The translations under genes were made by a program, and so were the position numbers. Below the pieces are notes generated by a model, which was given only the letters and a program-made list of their open reading frames with translations, was not told where the DNA came from and ran no database searches. A stretch of 64,000 bases of DNA from Dyella_A ginsengisoli (GTDB lineage: Bacteria > Pseudomonadota > Gammaproteobacteria > Xanthomonadales > Rhodanobacteraceae). The DNA lies in the NCBI RefSeq assembly GCF_044904665.1, contig NZ_JADIKM010000005.1, positions 261,446-325,445 of the forward strand, in the 5' to 3' direction. Below, piece after piece: positions 26,135 to 39,354 of this stretch (positions are counted from its first letter, which is position 1; each line of letters opens with the position of its first letter).

Positions 26135-26228
26135 GGTGACCGGGTGTCTGGCGAATATATGGATTGTAGGGAGCATGGCCGGTGCCGGCGAGGTCCCGCC
26201 GTGCGACCGGGCCGCCCGGCGTGGTCGG

Positions 26229-26257
26229 CTTGCAAAGCGGGGCGCTAAACCTTATTT
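26229..26257 (+). promoter_or_regulatory. Possible heat-shock (sigma-32) promoter of hrcA
   Basis: CTTGCAA and CCTTATTT are 14 bases apart, loosely matching the CTTGAAA/CCCCAT pattern of sigma-32. The match is weak at the -10. No CIRCE inverted repeat (TTAGCACTC-N9-GAGTGCTAA) is visible upstream of hrcA. Confidence 0.3.
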
Positions 26258-26286
26258 CTTGCCTGTCTCACGGATTGCCACAGCGC

Positions 26287-27348
26287 ATGCCTCTTCTCCA
26301 TGGTCACGAACTCGATGCACGCGCCCGTCGGCTGCTGCGCACGCTCATTGCGCAGTACCTGGTGGATGGCGAGCCGGTGGGCTCGCGCACGTTGTCGCGC
26401 TCGTCGGGCCTGGATGTAAGCCCCGCCACCATCCGCAACATCATGGCCGATCTCGAGGAAGCGGGGCTGGTGGTGTCGCCGCATACCTCGGCCGGGCGCA
26501 TCCCCACGCCGCGCGGTCTGCGCCTGTTCGTCGACAGCCTGATCGAGCTGCAGCCGCTGGCCCGCGACGACATGGCGCGCCTCAAGCGCGAGCTGCCGCC
26601 GCAGCCGTCGACCACGCGCGATCTGCTCGGCAACGTGTCCTCGCTGCTGTCGGCGATGACCCATTTCGCCGGCGTCGTCAGCGTGCCGCGGCAAGGCGAT
26701 TTCCCGTTGCGCCACATCGATTTCGTCGCGTTGCCGGATGCCCAGGTGCTGGTGGTGCTGGTGTTTTCCGACAACCAGGTGCAGAACCGCATCGTCCGCC
26801 TGGCCAAGCCGCTGGACACGCGCGAGCTGGAGCAGGCGGCCAACTACCTCAACGCCCACTTCGCCGGCCTGCGGCTGGACGATATCCGCGCCCACCTCCT
26901 GCGCGAGATCCGCGAGGCGGGCAGCGAGCTCAACCGGCTGCTGGCCAGCTCGGTCGAGCTGGCCGCGGCCTCGTTCGTGCCCCATGCCGAAGGCGAGGAC
27001 GTACTGGTCAGCGGCCAGACAAACCTCATGGCGTACTCGGAGCTGGCCGATCTGGACCGCCTGCGCGAGCTGTTCGAGGCCTTCCAGAAGAAGAGCGAGC
27101 TGCTCCAGCTGATGGAAGTGTGTGCCCGCGCGCCGGGCGTGCGGCTGTTCATCGGTGAGGAGTCGGGCTTTACCGCGCTGGATGGCTGCAGTGTGGTCAC
27201 CGCCAGCTACGGCGCCCAGGGCAGGGTGCTTGGGGCGATCGGGGTGATCGGTCCGACCCGCATGGCCTATGAGCGGGTGATCCCCGTGGTGCAGGCCACT
27301 GCCGGATTGCTCAGCGACGCCTTGAATCGGGCCGCGACGACCCTATAA
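26287..27348 (+). CDS. hrcA: Heat-inducible transcription repressor HrcA
   Basis: HrcA represses chaperone genes through CIRCE operators. The 353-residue protein has the N-terminal winged helix (LLRTLIAQYLVDGEPVGSRTLSR and LDVSPATIRNIMADLEEAGLV), the signature SPHTSAGRIPTPRGLRLFVDSL, and a GAF-like C-terminal half with IGEESGFTALDGCSVVTASY. The ATG at 26287 starts the conserved region; the longer frame upstream is not family-like. It heads the cluster hrcA-grpE-dnaK-dnaJ. Its CIRCE target is not within this window, so it probably acts on groESL elsewhere. Confidence 0.97.
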   Translation: MPLLHGHELDARARRLLRTLIAQYLVDGEPVGSRTLSRSSGLDVSPATIRNIMADLEEAGLVVSPHTSAGRIPTPRGLRLFVDSLIELQPLARDDMARLKRELPPQPSTTRDLLGNVSSLLSAMTHFAGVVSVPRQGDFPLRHIDFVALPDAQVLVVLVFSDNQVQNRIVRLAKPLDTRELEQAANYLNAHFAGLRLDDIRAHLLREIREAGSELNRLLASSVELAAASFVPHAEGEDVLVSGQTNLMAYSELADLDRLRELFEAFQKKSELLQLMEVCARAPGVRLFIGEESGFTALDGCSVVTASYGAQGRVLGAIGVIGPTRMAYERVIPVVQATAGLLSDALNRAATTL

Positions 27349-27430
27349 CCGCCCCCGGGAGGCGGGATTCCCCGCGCATATCGACGGTCGGCAGATCTTG
27401 CCGGCCAAGGTTTTCTGTTGGAGTGGATAT

Positions 27431-27964
27431 ATGCAGAACAACGATCCGCAGGCGCCGGAGCCGGGCCAGGAACACGCTCAGTCGCGGGAAGCCGCGTCCG
27501 GTGACGTTGCCAGCCTGCAGGCGCGCATCGCCGAGCTGGAGGCCAGCAACGCCGAGTTGCGCGAGACGGTGCTGCGCGAGCGGGCCGATCTGGAAAACCA
27601 GCGCCGGCGCCTGCAGCGCGATCTGGACCAGGCGCGCCGCTTCGCCAACGAGAAACTGCTCAATGACCTGCTTCCGGTGTACGACAGCCTCGAGCGCGGC
27701 CTGGCCGTTGAAGGTGGCGACATCGCGGCCATCCGCGAGGGCATCAGCCTGACGCTGAAGTCCCTGCTCAAGGTGGCAGAGAGCAACGGCATGGTGCAGG
27801 TCGATCCGCTCGGCCAGCCGCTCGATCCGGAGCGCCACCACGCGGTGAGCATGGTCGCGGCGCCGGGCCAGGCGCCGGGTACCGTGGTCAGCGTGCTGCA
27901 GAAGGGCTACGTGCTCAATGACCGCCTGCTGCGGCCGGCGCTGGTCGCCGTGGCGCAGGACTGA
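27431..27964 (+). CDS. grpE: Nucleotide exchange factor GrpE
   Basis: GrpE releases ADP from DnaK and acts as a thermosensor. The 177-residue protein starts with a disordered acidic segment, then a long coiled coil (ASLQARIAELEASNAELRETVLRERADLENQRRR) and the beta domain with HHAVSMVAAPGQAPGTVVSVLQKGYVLNDRLLRPALVAVAQ, which is the GrpE signature. The ATG at 27431 has GGAG eight bases upstream. It lies 82 bases after hrcA. Confidence 0.97.
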   Translation: MQNNDPQAPEPGQEHAQSREAASGDVASLQARIAELEASNAELRETVLRERADLENQRRRLQRDLDQARRFANEKLLNDLLPVYDSLERGLAVEGGDIAAIREGISLTLKSLLKVAESNGMVQVDPLGQPLDPERHHAVSMVAAPGQAPGTVVSVLQKGYVLNDRLLRPALVAVAQD

Positions 27965-28012
27965 CCCACGCGATAGACGGCAACACATACCAAAGCTGCG
28001 GGTCCGCCGGCA

Positions 28013-28039
28013 TTGAATCGCCCAGGCCGGGCCCCATTC
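28013..28039 (+). promoter_or_regulatory. Heat-shock (sigma-32) promoter of dnaK
   Basis: TTGAA (28013-28017) and CCCCATTC (28032-28039) are 14 bases apart, an excellent match to the CTTGAAA-N(13-15)-CCCCATNT pattern. It lies in the 127-base gap after grpE, about 50 bases before the dnaK start, so dnaK can be induced independently of hrcA-grpE. Confidence 0.75.
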
Positions 28040-28091
28040 TGAAAACCAGTTCGCGGCCGCGGGGGCCGCTCAAAAGATTCGGAGCATAGAC

Positions 28092-30014
<1,923 letters not shown>

Positions 30015-30044
30015 GCATCGGCGATCGGTGCAGCCGATACGCGA

Positions 30045-30086
30045 CAGCCCGCGCCGGAGCCGCAAGCCGGCGCGGGCTGTTTGCTT
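30045..30086 (+). terminator. Intrinsic terminator between dnaK and dnaJ
   Basis: A perfect 13-bp stem CAGCCCGCGCCGG/CCGGCGCGGGCTG with a 9-base loop is followed by TTTGCTT. It would lower read-through into dnaJ and so set DnaK in excess over DnaJ. Confidence 0.75.
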
Positions 30087-30148
30087 GAGTGGGGCAGGCA
30101 GGTCCGTGGGCCTGATGCAGGGGCGTGATCGAGGTTGTGGGTATCTGA

Positions 30149-31273
30149 ATGAGCAAGCGTGACTACTACGAAGTGCTGGGCGTGGAGCGCAGCGTCACCG
30201 AGGTGGAGTTGAAGAAGTCCTTCCGCCGCCTGGCGATGAAGTACCACCCCGACCGCTGCCCGGACGATCCCGCGGCCCAGGAGAAATTCAAAGAGGCCAA
30301 GGAGGCCTACGAGGTGCTCTCCGACGCACAGAAGCGCGCCATGTACGACCAGCACGGCCACGCCGCTTTCGAGGCCGGCATGGGCGGTCGCGGCGGCGCC
30401 GGCTTCGGCGACATGGGGGACATCTTCGGCGACATCTTCGGCGATATCTTCGGCGGTGGCGGCGGACGCGGGCGCCCCCGCCGCGGCGCCGACCTGCGCT
30501 ACATCATGGAGCTGGATCTGGAAGAGGCGGTGTTCGGCATCGAGCGCACCATCGAGATCCCGACCCAGGTGAACTGCCACCACTGCAACGGCTCCGGTTC
30601 GGCCGACGGCAAGACCGTGCAATGCCGTACCTGCCACGGCCATGGCCGAGTGCGCATGCAGAACGGCATCTTCTCGATCCAGCAGGCTTGCCCGCACTGC
30701 GGCGGCAGCGGCCAGACCATCGAGAAGCCCTGCAAGCACTGCCACGGCGAGGGCCGCCTGGAAGAGACTCGCAAGCTGGCGGTGCGCATTCCCGCAGGCG
30801 TCGACAACGGCGACCGCATTCGCCTGGCCGGGCAGGGCGAGGCCGGTCCGGCCGGCGCCGAGTCCGGCGACTTGTACGTGGAGGTGCGGGTGCGCGAGCA
30901 CGCCATCTTCCAGCGCGACGGCAACGACCTGTATTGCGAAGTGCCGATCCGCTTCTCGCAGGCCGCGCTCGGCGCGCAGCTGCCGGTGCCCACGCTGGAG
31001 GGCGAGGTGGAGATCACCATCCCGCCGGAGACGCAGACCGGCCATCAGCTTCGCCTGCGCGGGCGCGGCGTGAAGTCGGTGCGCAGCGGCCGCCATGGCG
31101 ACCTGATCTGCCGCGTGGTGGTGGAGACACCGGTGCGCCTGACGCGCGAGCAGCGCGAGCTGTTCGAGCAACTGGAAGCCACCTTCGCCGGCAGCGGGGC
31201 GGAGAAGCACACGCCGCAGGCCAAGAACTGGGTCGACGGCGTCAAGCAGTTCTGGTCGCGCGTCACCTCCTGA
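30149..31273 (+). CDS. dnaJ: Co-chaperone DnaJ (Hsp40)
   Basis: DnaJ delivers substrates to DnaK and stimulates its ATPase. The 374-residue protein has the J domain with HPD at residues 33-35, a Gly/Phe-rich linker containing a GDIFGDIFGDIFGG repeat, four zinc-binding CxxCxGxG motifs (CHHCNGSG, CRTCHGHG, CPHCGGSG, CKHCHGEG), and the C-terminal substrate domains. It is thus a complete type I DnaJ. It follows dnaK after a 134-base gap holding a terminator. Confidence 0.98.
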   Translation: MSKRDYYEVLGVERSVTEVELKKSFRRLAMKYHPDRCPDDPAAQEKFKEAKEAYEVLSDAQKRAMYDQHGHAAFEAGMGGRGGAGFGDMGDIFGDIFGDIFGGGGGRGRPRRGADLRYIMELDLEEAVFGIERTIEIPTQVNCHHCNGSGSADGKTVQCRTCHGHGRVRMQNGIFSIQQACPHCGGSGQTIEKPCKHCHGEGRLEETRKLAVRIPAGVDNGDRIRLAGQGEAGPAGAESGDLYVEVRVREHAIFQRDGNDLYCEVPIRFSQAALGAQLPVPTLEGEVEITIPPETQTGHQLRLRGRGVKSVRSGRHGDLICRVVVETPVRLTREQRELFEQLEATFAGSGAEKHTPQAKNWVDGVKQFWSRVTS

Positions 31274-31338
31274 CACGCGCGCTGCAACGTCGTCGGGCAT
31301 GATGCCGGCGCAATCGTTCCGTAGAAGGGGATGGACAG

Positions 31339-32139
31339 ATGGGTGAGATCGTTCGCGTTGCCGTCAACGGCGCCACCGGCCGGATGGGACGGGCGCTGCT
31401 TGAGCTGCTGCGCCGCGATCGGCGCTTCGCCCTGGTGGCGGCCATCACCGCGCCGGATGCGCCGGAGATGGGCGCGCCGGTAGCCCACGGCAGCCAGCTC
31501 TGTTTCACGCATGACTGGTCGGCCATCGGCCCGCTCGACGTGGTGATCGATTTCAGCGGCCCGGACGGTCTTGCCTCCGCCCTGGCGCATTGCGAGGCGA
31601 ACGGCGTCGCACTGGTCGTCGGCACCACCGGATACGGTGACGAGCTGGCTCGGCGGATCGACGCTGCCGCGGCGCGTATCGCGGTGCTGCGCTCGGCCAA
31701 CTTCAGCCTCGGCGTGGCCGTGCTGGCGCGCCTGTTGCGGGAAGCTTCGGCTGCACTGGCCGACTGGGATCTCGAGATCGTCGAGGCCCATCACGGTCGC
31801 AAGGAGGATGCACCCTCCGGCACGGCCTTGCTGCTCGGTGAGTCGGCGGCGGCGGCGCGTGGTGTCTCGCTCGACGCACAGGCGGTGTATGCCCGTGAGG
31901 GGCGCACCGGGCCGCGCCAGCCGGGAACGATCGGCTTCGCAGTGGTGCGTGGCGGCGACATCGTCGGCGAGCACACCGCAATGCTGATCGGGCAGGGCGA
32001 GCGGCTGGAGCTGTCGCATCGGGCGACCGACCGATCGATCTTCGCGCGCGGCGCGATCGAGGCGGCGCACTGGCTGGCCGGCAAGCCGGCCGGCGCTTAC
32101 GGTCTTGACGCGATGCTGGCCGAGCGCAGCGGACGCTGA
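31339..32139 (+). CDS. dapB: 4-hydroxy-tetrahydrodipicolinate reductase
   Basis: DapB makes tetrahydrodipicolinate in lysine and diaminopimelate synthesis (EC 1.17.1.8). The 266-residue enzyme has the nucleotide-binding VAVNGATGRMGRAL near residues 7-20, the GTTGY loop, and the active-site EAHHGRKEDAPSGTA with His151 and Lys155. It follows dnaJ by 65 bases on the same strand and ends six bases from a convergent gene. Confidence 0.97.
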   Translation: MGEIVRVAVNGATGRMGRALLELLRRDRRFALVAAITAPDAPEMGAPVAHGSQLCFTHDWSAIGPLDVVIDFSGPDGLASALAHCEANGVALVVGTTGYGDELARRIDAAAARIAVLRSANFSLGVAVLARLLREASAALADWDLEIVEAHHGRKEDAPSGTALLLGESAAAARGVSLDAQAVYAREGRTGPRQPGTIGFAVVRGGDIVGEHTAMLIGQGERLELSHRATDRSIFARGAIEAAHWLAGKPAGAYGLDAMLAERSGR

Positions 32140-32145
32140 GCGGCG

Positions 32146-32841
32146 TCAGTCGCGGTGCGAGGCGTCGCGCGCGCGACCGGCGCCGAGGCGGGTATCGAGC
32201 TTGCCGAACAGCTTCTTGAAGGCGCGTGAGAACTTGCCACGCCTGGTCTTGCGCAGCTTCTCCTCTTCGCTGGTCAGCCACGCCACCTGGATCACCCGCC
32301 GTTCGCCCTCGTAAGGCAGGTGGCCGTGGAAGGAGTTGTCGCAGCGCTTGAACACCGCGAACTCGCCGAATAGCGGCTTGAGTTCCGGCACCACGACGTC
32401 GTCGATGTTGTCGATGCGGTGCAGGAAGCGCAGGCAGCCGTCGCTGGTGTCAGGCCACTGCGCGTTGAGGTAGAGCAGGGCGGTGGCCACCTTCGAGCGG
32501 CTGTCGGTGTGGATGGTGCCGTGGCGCTTGTTCAACGAGCGGCACAGCGTGATCAGGGTCGGGTACTGGCCCAGGTTGTCGATCCCCAGGCGCTTGCCCA
32601 CCGCATGGGCGAAATCCGCGGCGGTGAGGTGTTCGACCAGTGCGTTGATCGACGGCCCGCAGTCGGTCGGATCGTAGGGAAAGAATCCGGCGCTGGTGTA
32701 GCGCGGAAAGTCGCGCTCCAGCTCGCCGCGCGCGTCGTCCGGCAGCTGGCCGTGAGCGATCATGAACGGAAACGGCTCAAGCCGAACCTCGGTGTCCGGA
32801 CGGTCGAGACGGGCGGGATCGAGCAGGACAACAGCGTTCAT
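32146..32841 (-). CDS. 2-oxoglutarate/Fe(II) oxygenase family protein
   Basis: The 231-residue protein has the jelly-roll oxygenase signature: iron ligands His111 and Asp113 in HTDSRSK, a second His at 172 in SFHGH, and an Arg pair (181-182) in EGERRVIQVAW for 2-oxoglutarate. Such enzymes hydroxylate proteins or small molecules; the substrate here is not readable. The basic C-terminus (KTRRGKFSRAFKKLFGKLDTRLG) is unusual for the domain and may bind membrane or nucleic acid. I chose the ATG at 32841 since the upstream extension shows no family features. Confidence 0.85.
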   Translation of the reverse strand: MNAVVLLDPARLDRPDTEVRLEPFPFMIAHGQLPDDARGELERDFPRYTSAGFFPYDPTDCGPSINALVEHLTAADFAHAVGKRLGIDNLGQYPTLITLCRSLNKRHGTIHTDSRSKVATALLYLNAQWPDTSDGCLRFLHRIDNIDDVVVPELKPLFGEFAVFKRCDNSFHGHLPYEGERRVIQVAWLTSEEEKLRKTRRGKFSRAFKKLFGKLDTRLGAGRARDASHRD

Positions 32842-33056
32842 GGCCGGAAAATCTCCCTCAGGCAGCGGCGCAGTGTAGCGCCGCGTTGCGGCCATCGGCA
32901 CACCTGCGCGAACCGCCTGTTCATCAGTGATCGGTGGACAGCAAAGGCCGCGGAGCCTATCATTGCGACCCGCCCAGACCCATCCACGACCTAAGGTCCA
33001 CAAGCCAGCTTCACTGCGGCTTGCGGGCTTTGCTGCACCCAAAGGCGGCCTTCCCC

Positions 33057-34184
33057 ATGCTTATTCCTGCTCTGCTTGCTCTCGAAGACGGCAGCGTTTT
33101 TCACGGCCACGCCGTGGGTGCCACCGGCCAGACGGTGGGCGAGGTGGTGTTCAACACCGCCATGACCGGTTACCAGGAAATCCTGACCGATCCGTCCTAT
33201 GCCCGGCAGCTGGTCACGCTGACCTATCCGCACATCGGCAACACCGGCTGCAACGCCGAAGACGCCGAATCCACCTCCGTGCACGCCGCCGGCCTGATCG
33301 TGCGCGACGTGCCGCGCCGTGCGAGCAACTGGCGCAGCAGCGAGAGTCTGCCCGACTACCTCAAGCGCCACGGTATCGTCGCGATCGCCGGCATCGACAC
33401 CCGTCGTCTGACGCGCATCCTGCGCGACAAGGGGGCGCTGGGCGGCTGCATCGTGGCGGGCGAATCGATCGATGTGGACGCCGCCATCGCCGCTGCCCGG
33501 GCCTTCCCGGGCCTCAACGGCATGGACCTGGCCAAGGTCGTCAGCACCACCAAACACTACGAGTGGAACGAGGGCATCTACGACCTGGACCGTACGGCCT
33601 TCAACCATCCGGAGAAGCGTTTCAAGGTGGTGGCCTACGACTTCGGCGTGAAGCAGAACATCCTGCGGCTGCTGGCCGAGCAGGGCTGCGACATCACCGT
33701 GGTGCCGGCGCAGACGCCCGCCGCCGAGGTGCTGGCCATGCAACCCGACGGCGTATTCCTCTCCAACGGCCCCGGTGACCCGGCGGCCTGCGATTACGCC
33801 ATCGCCGCCACGCGCGAGTTGCTCGACGCCAAGCTGCCGCTGTTCGGCATCTGCCTCGGCCACCAGATCATGGGCCTCGCGCTCGGCGCGAAGACCCTGA
33901 AGATGAAGTTCGGCCACCACGGCGCCAACCATCCGGTGAAGGACCACGACGACGGCCGCGTGCTGATCACCAGCCAGAACCACGGCTTCGCGGTGGACCC
34001 GGCCACTCTGCCGCCAAACGTGCGGGTGACCCACAGCTCGCTGTTCGACGGTTCGCTGCAGGGTTTCGCCATGACCGACCGCCCCGCGTTCTGCTTCCAG
34101 GGTCACCCCGAAGCGAGCCCCGGACCGCACGACATCGGTTACCTGTTCGATCGATTTGCCGCCCTGATGCAGGAGGCCCGCTGA
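33057..34184 (+). CDS. carA: Carbamoyl-phosphate synthase small subunit
   Basis: CarA releases ammonia from glutamine for carbamoyl phosphate synthesis, feeding arginine and pyrimidines. The 375-residue protein has the N-terminal LEDGSVFHGHAVGATGQTVGEVVFNTAMTGYQEILTDPSY and a class I amidotransferase domain with nucleophile Cys266 in GICLGHQ and the His/Glu pair in QGHPEAS. The ATG at 33057 gives the normal family start. carB starts one base after its stop. Confidence 0.98.
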   Translation: MLIPALLALEDGSVFHGHAVGATGQTVGEVVFNTAMTGYQEILTDPSYARQLVTLTYPHIGNTGCNAEDAESTSVHAAGLIVRDVPRRASNWRSSESLPDYLKRHGIVAIAGIDTRRLTRILRDKGALGGCIVAGESIDVDAAIAAARAFPGLNGMDLAKVVSTTKHYEWNEGIYDLDRTAFNHPEKRFKVVAYDFGVKQNILRLLAEQGCDITVVPAQTPAAEVLAMQPDGVFLSNGPGDPAACDYAIAATRELLDAKLPLFGICLGHQIMGLALGAKTLKMKFGHHGANHPVKDHDDGRVLITSQNHGFAVDPATLPPNVRVTHSSLFDGSLQGFAMTDRPAFCFQGHPEASPGPHDIGYLFDRFAALMQEAR

Positions 34185-34185
34185 G

Positions 34186-37409
<3,224 letters not shown>

Positions 37410-37413
<4 letters not shown>

Positions 37414-37886
37414 GCCGTGCACCCATGACCAAGGCTGGCGCCGAGCGCCTGCGCGCCGAACTGGACCGGCTGAAGTCGCAGGACCGCCCGAAGATCATCG
37501 CGGCGATTGCCGAGGCGCGTGCGCACGGCGATCTGAAGGAGAACGCCGAGTACCACGCCGCCCGCGAACAGCAGAGCTTCATCGAGGGGCGCATTGGCGA
37601 GCTGGAAGCGGCCTTGTCCACCGCCGAGGTGATCGACATCACCAAGCTCGGTGCCGGCAACCGTGTGGTGTTCGGTGCCACCGTCGACCTGGAGGACGAA
37701 GACAGCGGCGAAGCGGTGACCTACCAGATCGTCGGTGACCTGGAAGCGGACATCAAGAAGCGCCTTATCGCGGTCTCCTCACCGATCGCCCGCGCGTTGA
37801 TCGGCAAGAGCGCCGGCGACAGTTTCGAGTTCACCGCCCCCAACGGCGTGAAGCACTACGAGATCATTGCGGTGCGCTACGACTGA
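37410..37886 (+). CDS. greA: Transcription elongation factor GreA
   Basis: GreA enters the RNA polymerase channel and triggers cleavage of backtracked RNA. The 158-residue protein has the N-terminal coiled coil with the acidic tip AHGDLKENAEYHAAREQQSFIEGRI and the C-terminal globular domain with VGDLEADIKKRLIAVSSPIARALIGKSAGD. Its ATG overlaps the carB stop (ATGA), so it is coupled to carAB. A bidirectional terminator follows. Confidence 0.98.
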
Positions 37887-37962
37887 TCAGCCGTCATCCC
37901 GTGGTGCAGCAGGTGCCACGGGATGATCAGGCAGCGTGGGTCGTGCCAGGAATCCAGGCAAC

Positions 37963-37990
37963 AAAAAAGGCCGCTTGCGCGGCCTTTTTG
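37963..37990. terminator. Bidirectional intrinsic terminator between greA and rpmJ
   Basis: GGCCGC-TTGC-GCGGCC flanked by A6 and T5 forms a terminator readable from both strands. It serves carAB-greA from the left and rpmJ from the right, although it sits 23 bases beyond the rpmJ stop. Confidence 0.9.
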
Positions 37991-38012
37991 CGTGACACGC
38001 AGTGCTGATGGA

Positions 38013-38138
38013 TCAGCGCTGACGGGCCTTGAAACGCGGGTTGCTCTTGCAGATCACGAACACCTTGCCGCGACGGCGCACAACCTTGCAGTCACGGTGC
38101 CGCTGCTTGGCGGACTTCAAAGAGGAAAGCACCTTCAC
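38013..38138 (-). CDS. rpmJ: 50S ribosomal protein L36, zinc-free type
   Basis: The 41-residue protein MKVLSSLKSAKQRHRDCKVVRRRGKVFVICKSNPRFKARQR (split as MKVLSSLKSAKQRHRDC and KVVRRRGKVFVICKSNP) is the YkgO-like form of L36. It keeps two cysteines but lacks the full four-ligand zinc ribbon of the usual L36. Translation starts with GTG at 38138 with AGGAG seven bases upstream. In E. coli such paralogues replace the zinc form under zinc limitation; in xanthomonads this type is common. It is a single-gene unit. Confidence 0.93.
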   Translation of the reverse strand: MKVLSSLKSAKQRHRDCKVVRRRGKVFVICKSNPRFKARQR

Positions 38139-38199
38139 GGCCAGCTCCTGATACAAAAAGAAAATTCAAGTCCGCAAGTGTAACCGGCTCGCACGGGCA

Positions 38200-39111
38200 T
38201 CACAAGCCGCCCGAGACTACCGTTTCCGTGACCACTGCCAGGAACTGGGCCAGTACCGGCGAGTCGTCGTTCGCCCGGCTGGCGACGGCCAGCAGCATGT
38301 AGGCATCGGGATCTTCCACGGGCACGTACGTAAGGCCGGCCAGGCGCACCGTGCGCATGGTCGCCGGTACCAGCGCAAGGCCGAGCCCTGCCGCCACCAT
38401 GGCCAGCATGCCGTTGACCTGCTGGGCATGGCGGCGGATTTGTGGCTGGAAGCCCGCCTTGTTGGCCAGCAGGACCAGTCGGTCGTACAGCGTGGCGGCG
38501 ACCTCGCGGGGCTGTGCCACGAAGGATTCGTGGGCGACCTCGTCCATGCGCAGGCTGCTTCGCCCGGACAGCGGATGGCCGGAGGGCAGGGCAAGGAGCA
38601 GCGGCTCGCGATCGAGCACCGTCATGCGCAAGGCCTTGGCATCGATGGAACGCTGGGGTTCGTCGCGCACGAAGCCGACGTCGATCTTGCCATCCAGCAA
38701 GGCCTCGAATTGCGGCTCGGTGTAGAGCTCGCACAGCTCGACACGCACGTTGGGCGCCACCTGCCCGTAGCGCAGCAGTACCCGCGGCAGGGAGGGGTGG
38801 AACGAGACCGACACGGTATAGGCGAGGCGGAGTTGACCACTGTGGCCGGCCGCGGCCGCGGCCACCTGGGTGCGCGCCTCATCGGCCTTCGCGAGGATCT
38901 GCCGGGCGTGGTCGAGAAAGATCCGCCCCGGTTCGGTCAGCGCCACCGAGCGCTTGGTGCGTTCCAGCAGCCGGACGCCCAGATCCTGTTCCAGCGCCTG
39001 GATCTGCTGCGAGAGCGGCGGTTGCGACAGATGCAGGCGCCGCGCGGCCCGCGTGAAGCTCAGCTCCTCGCAGACCGCCACGTAATAGCGGAGCTGGCGG
39101 AAATCAAACAT
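38200..39111 (-). CDS. LysR-family transcriptional regulator
   Basis: The 303-residue regulator has the LysR winged helix at residues 1-60 (MFDFRQLRYYVAVCEELSFTRAARRLHLSQPPLSQQIQALEQDLG) and a periplasmic-binding-like effector domain. The N-terminus resembles the CatM/BenM subgroup, which often senses aromatic or dicarboxylic compounds, but the ligand is not readable. The AT-rich stretch at 39112-39170 upstream of the start is a likely promoter and autoregulatory site. It lies downstream of fadH on the same strand with a 243-base gap, so it could be read from there too. Confidence 0.93.
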   Translation of the reverse strand: MFDFRQLRYYVAVCEELSFTRAARRLHLSQPPLSQQIQALEQDLGVRLLERTKRSVALTEPGRIFLDHARQILAKADEARTQVAAAAAGHSGQLRLAYTVSVSFHPSLPRVLLRYGQVAPNVRVELCELYTEPQFEALLDGKIDVGFVRDEPQRSIDAKALRMTVLDREPLLLALPSGHPLSGRSSLRMDEVAHESFVAQPREVAATLYDRLVLLANKAGFQPQIRRHAQQVNGMLAMVAAGLGLALVPATMRTVRLAGLTYVPVEDPDAYMLLAVASRANDDSPVLAQFLAVVTETVVSGGL

Positions 39112-39354
39112 ATATGGAAATCAGATAAGTAAGGCGCCAAATATATATTGGAAGCGCGTACCCGGCGACCGTATGATTCTGCTCGTCCGTCACCTTCCCC
39201 TCCCCCTGGTGACGCGGCCCCGCCTCGCAGCGACGCTATCCCCGCGACTTTCGGCCTCCCCCCCTGAGCCACTGTCGACGCGTCGCTCGCGAGGCGCTTT
39301 CTTTTATGCGGTCGGGCGCCGGCATGCGTCCGATGAGCTCCTCCGCTGCAGCGG

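Noticed and set aside
32877..33056. An attenuator or leader peptide before carA
   Set aside because: The leader is GC-rich with weak pairing, but I found no terminator stem with T run and no Arg- or pyrimidine-linked short frame.
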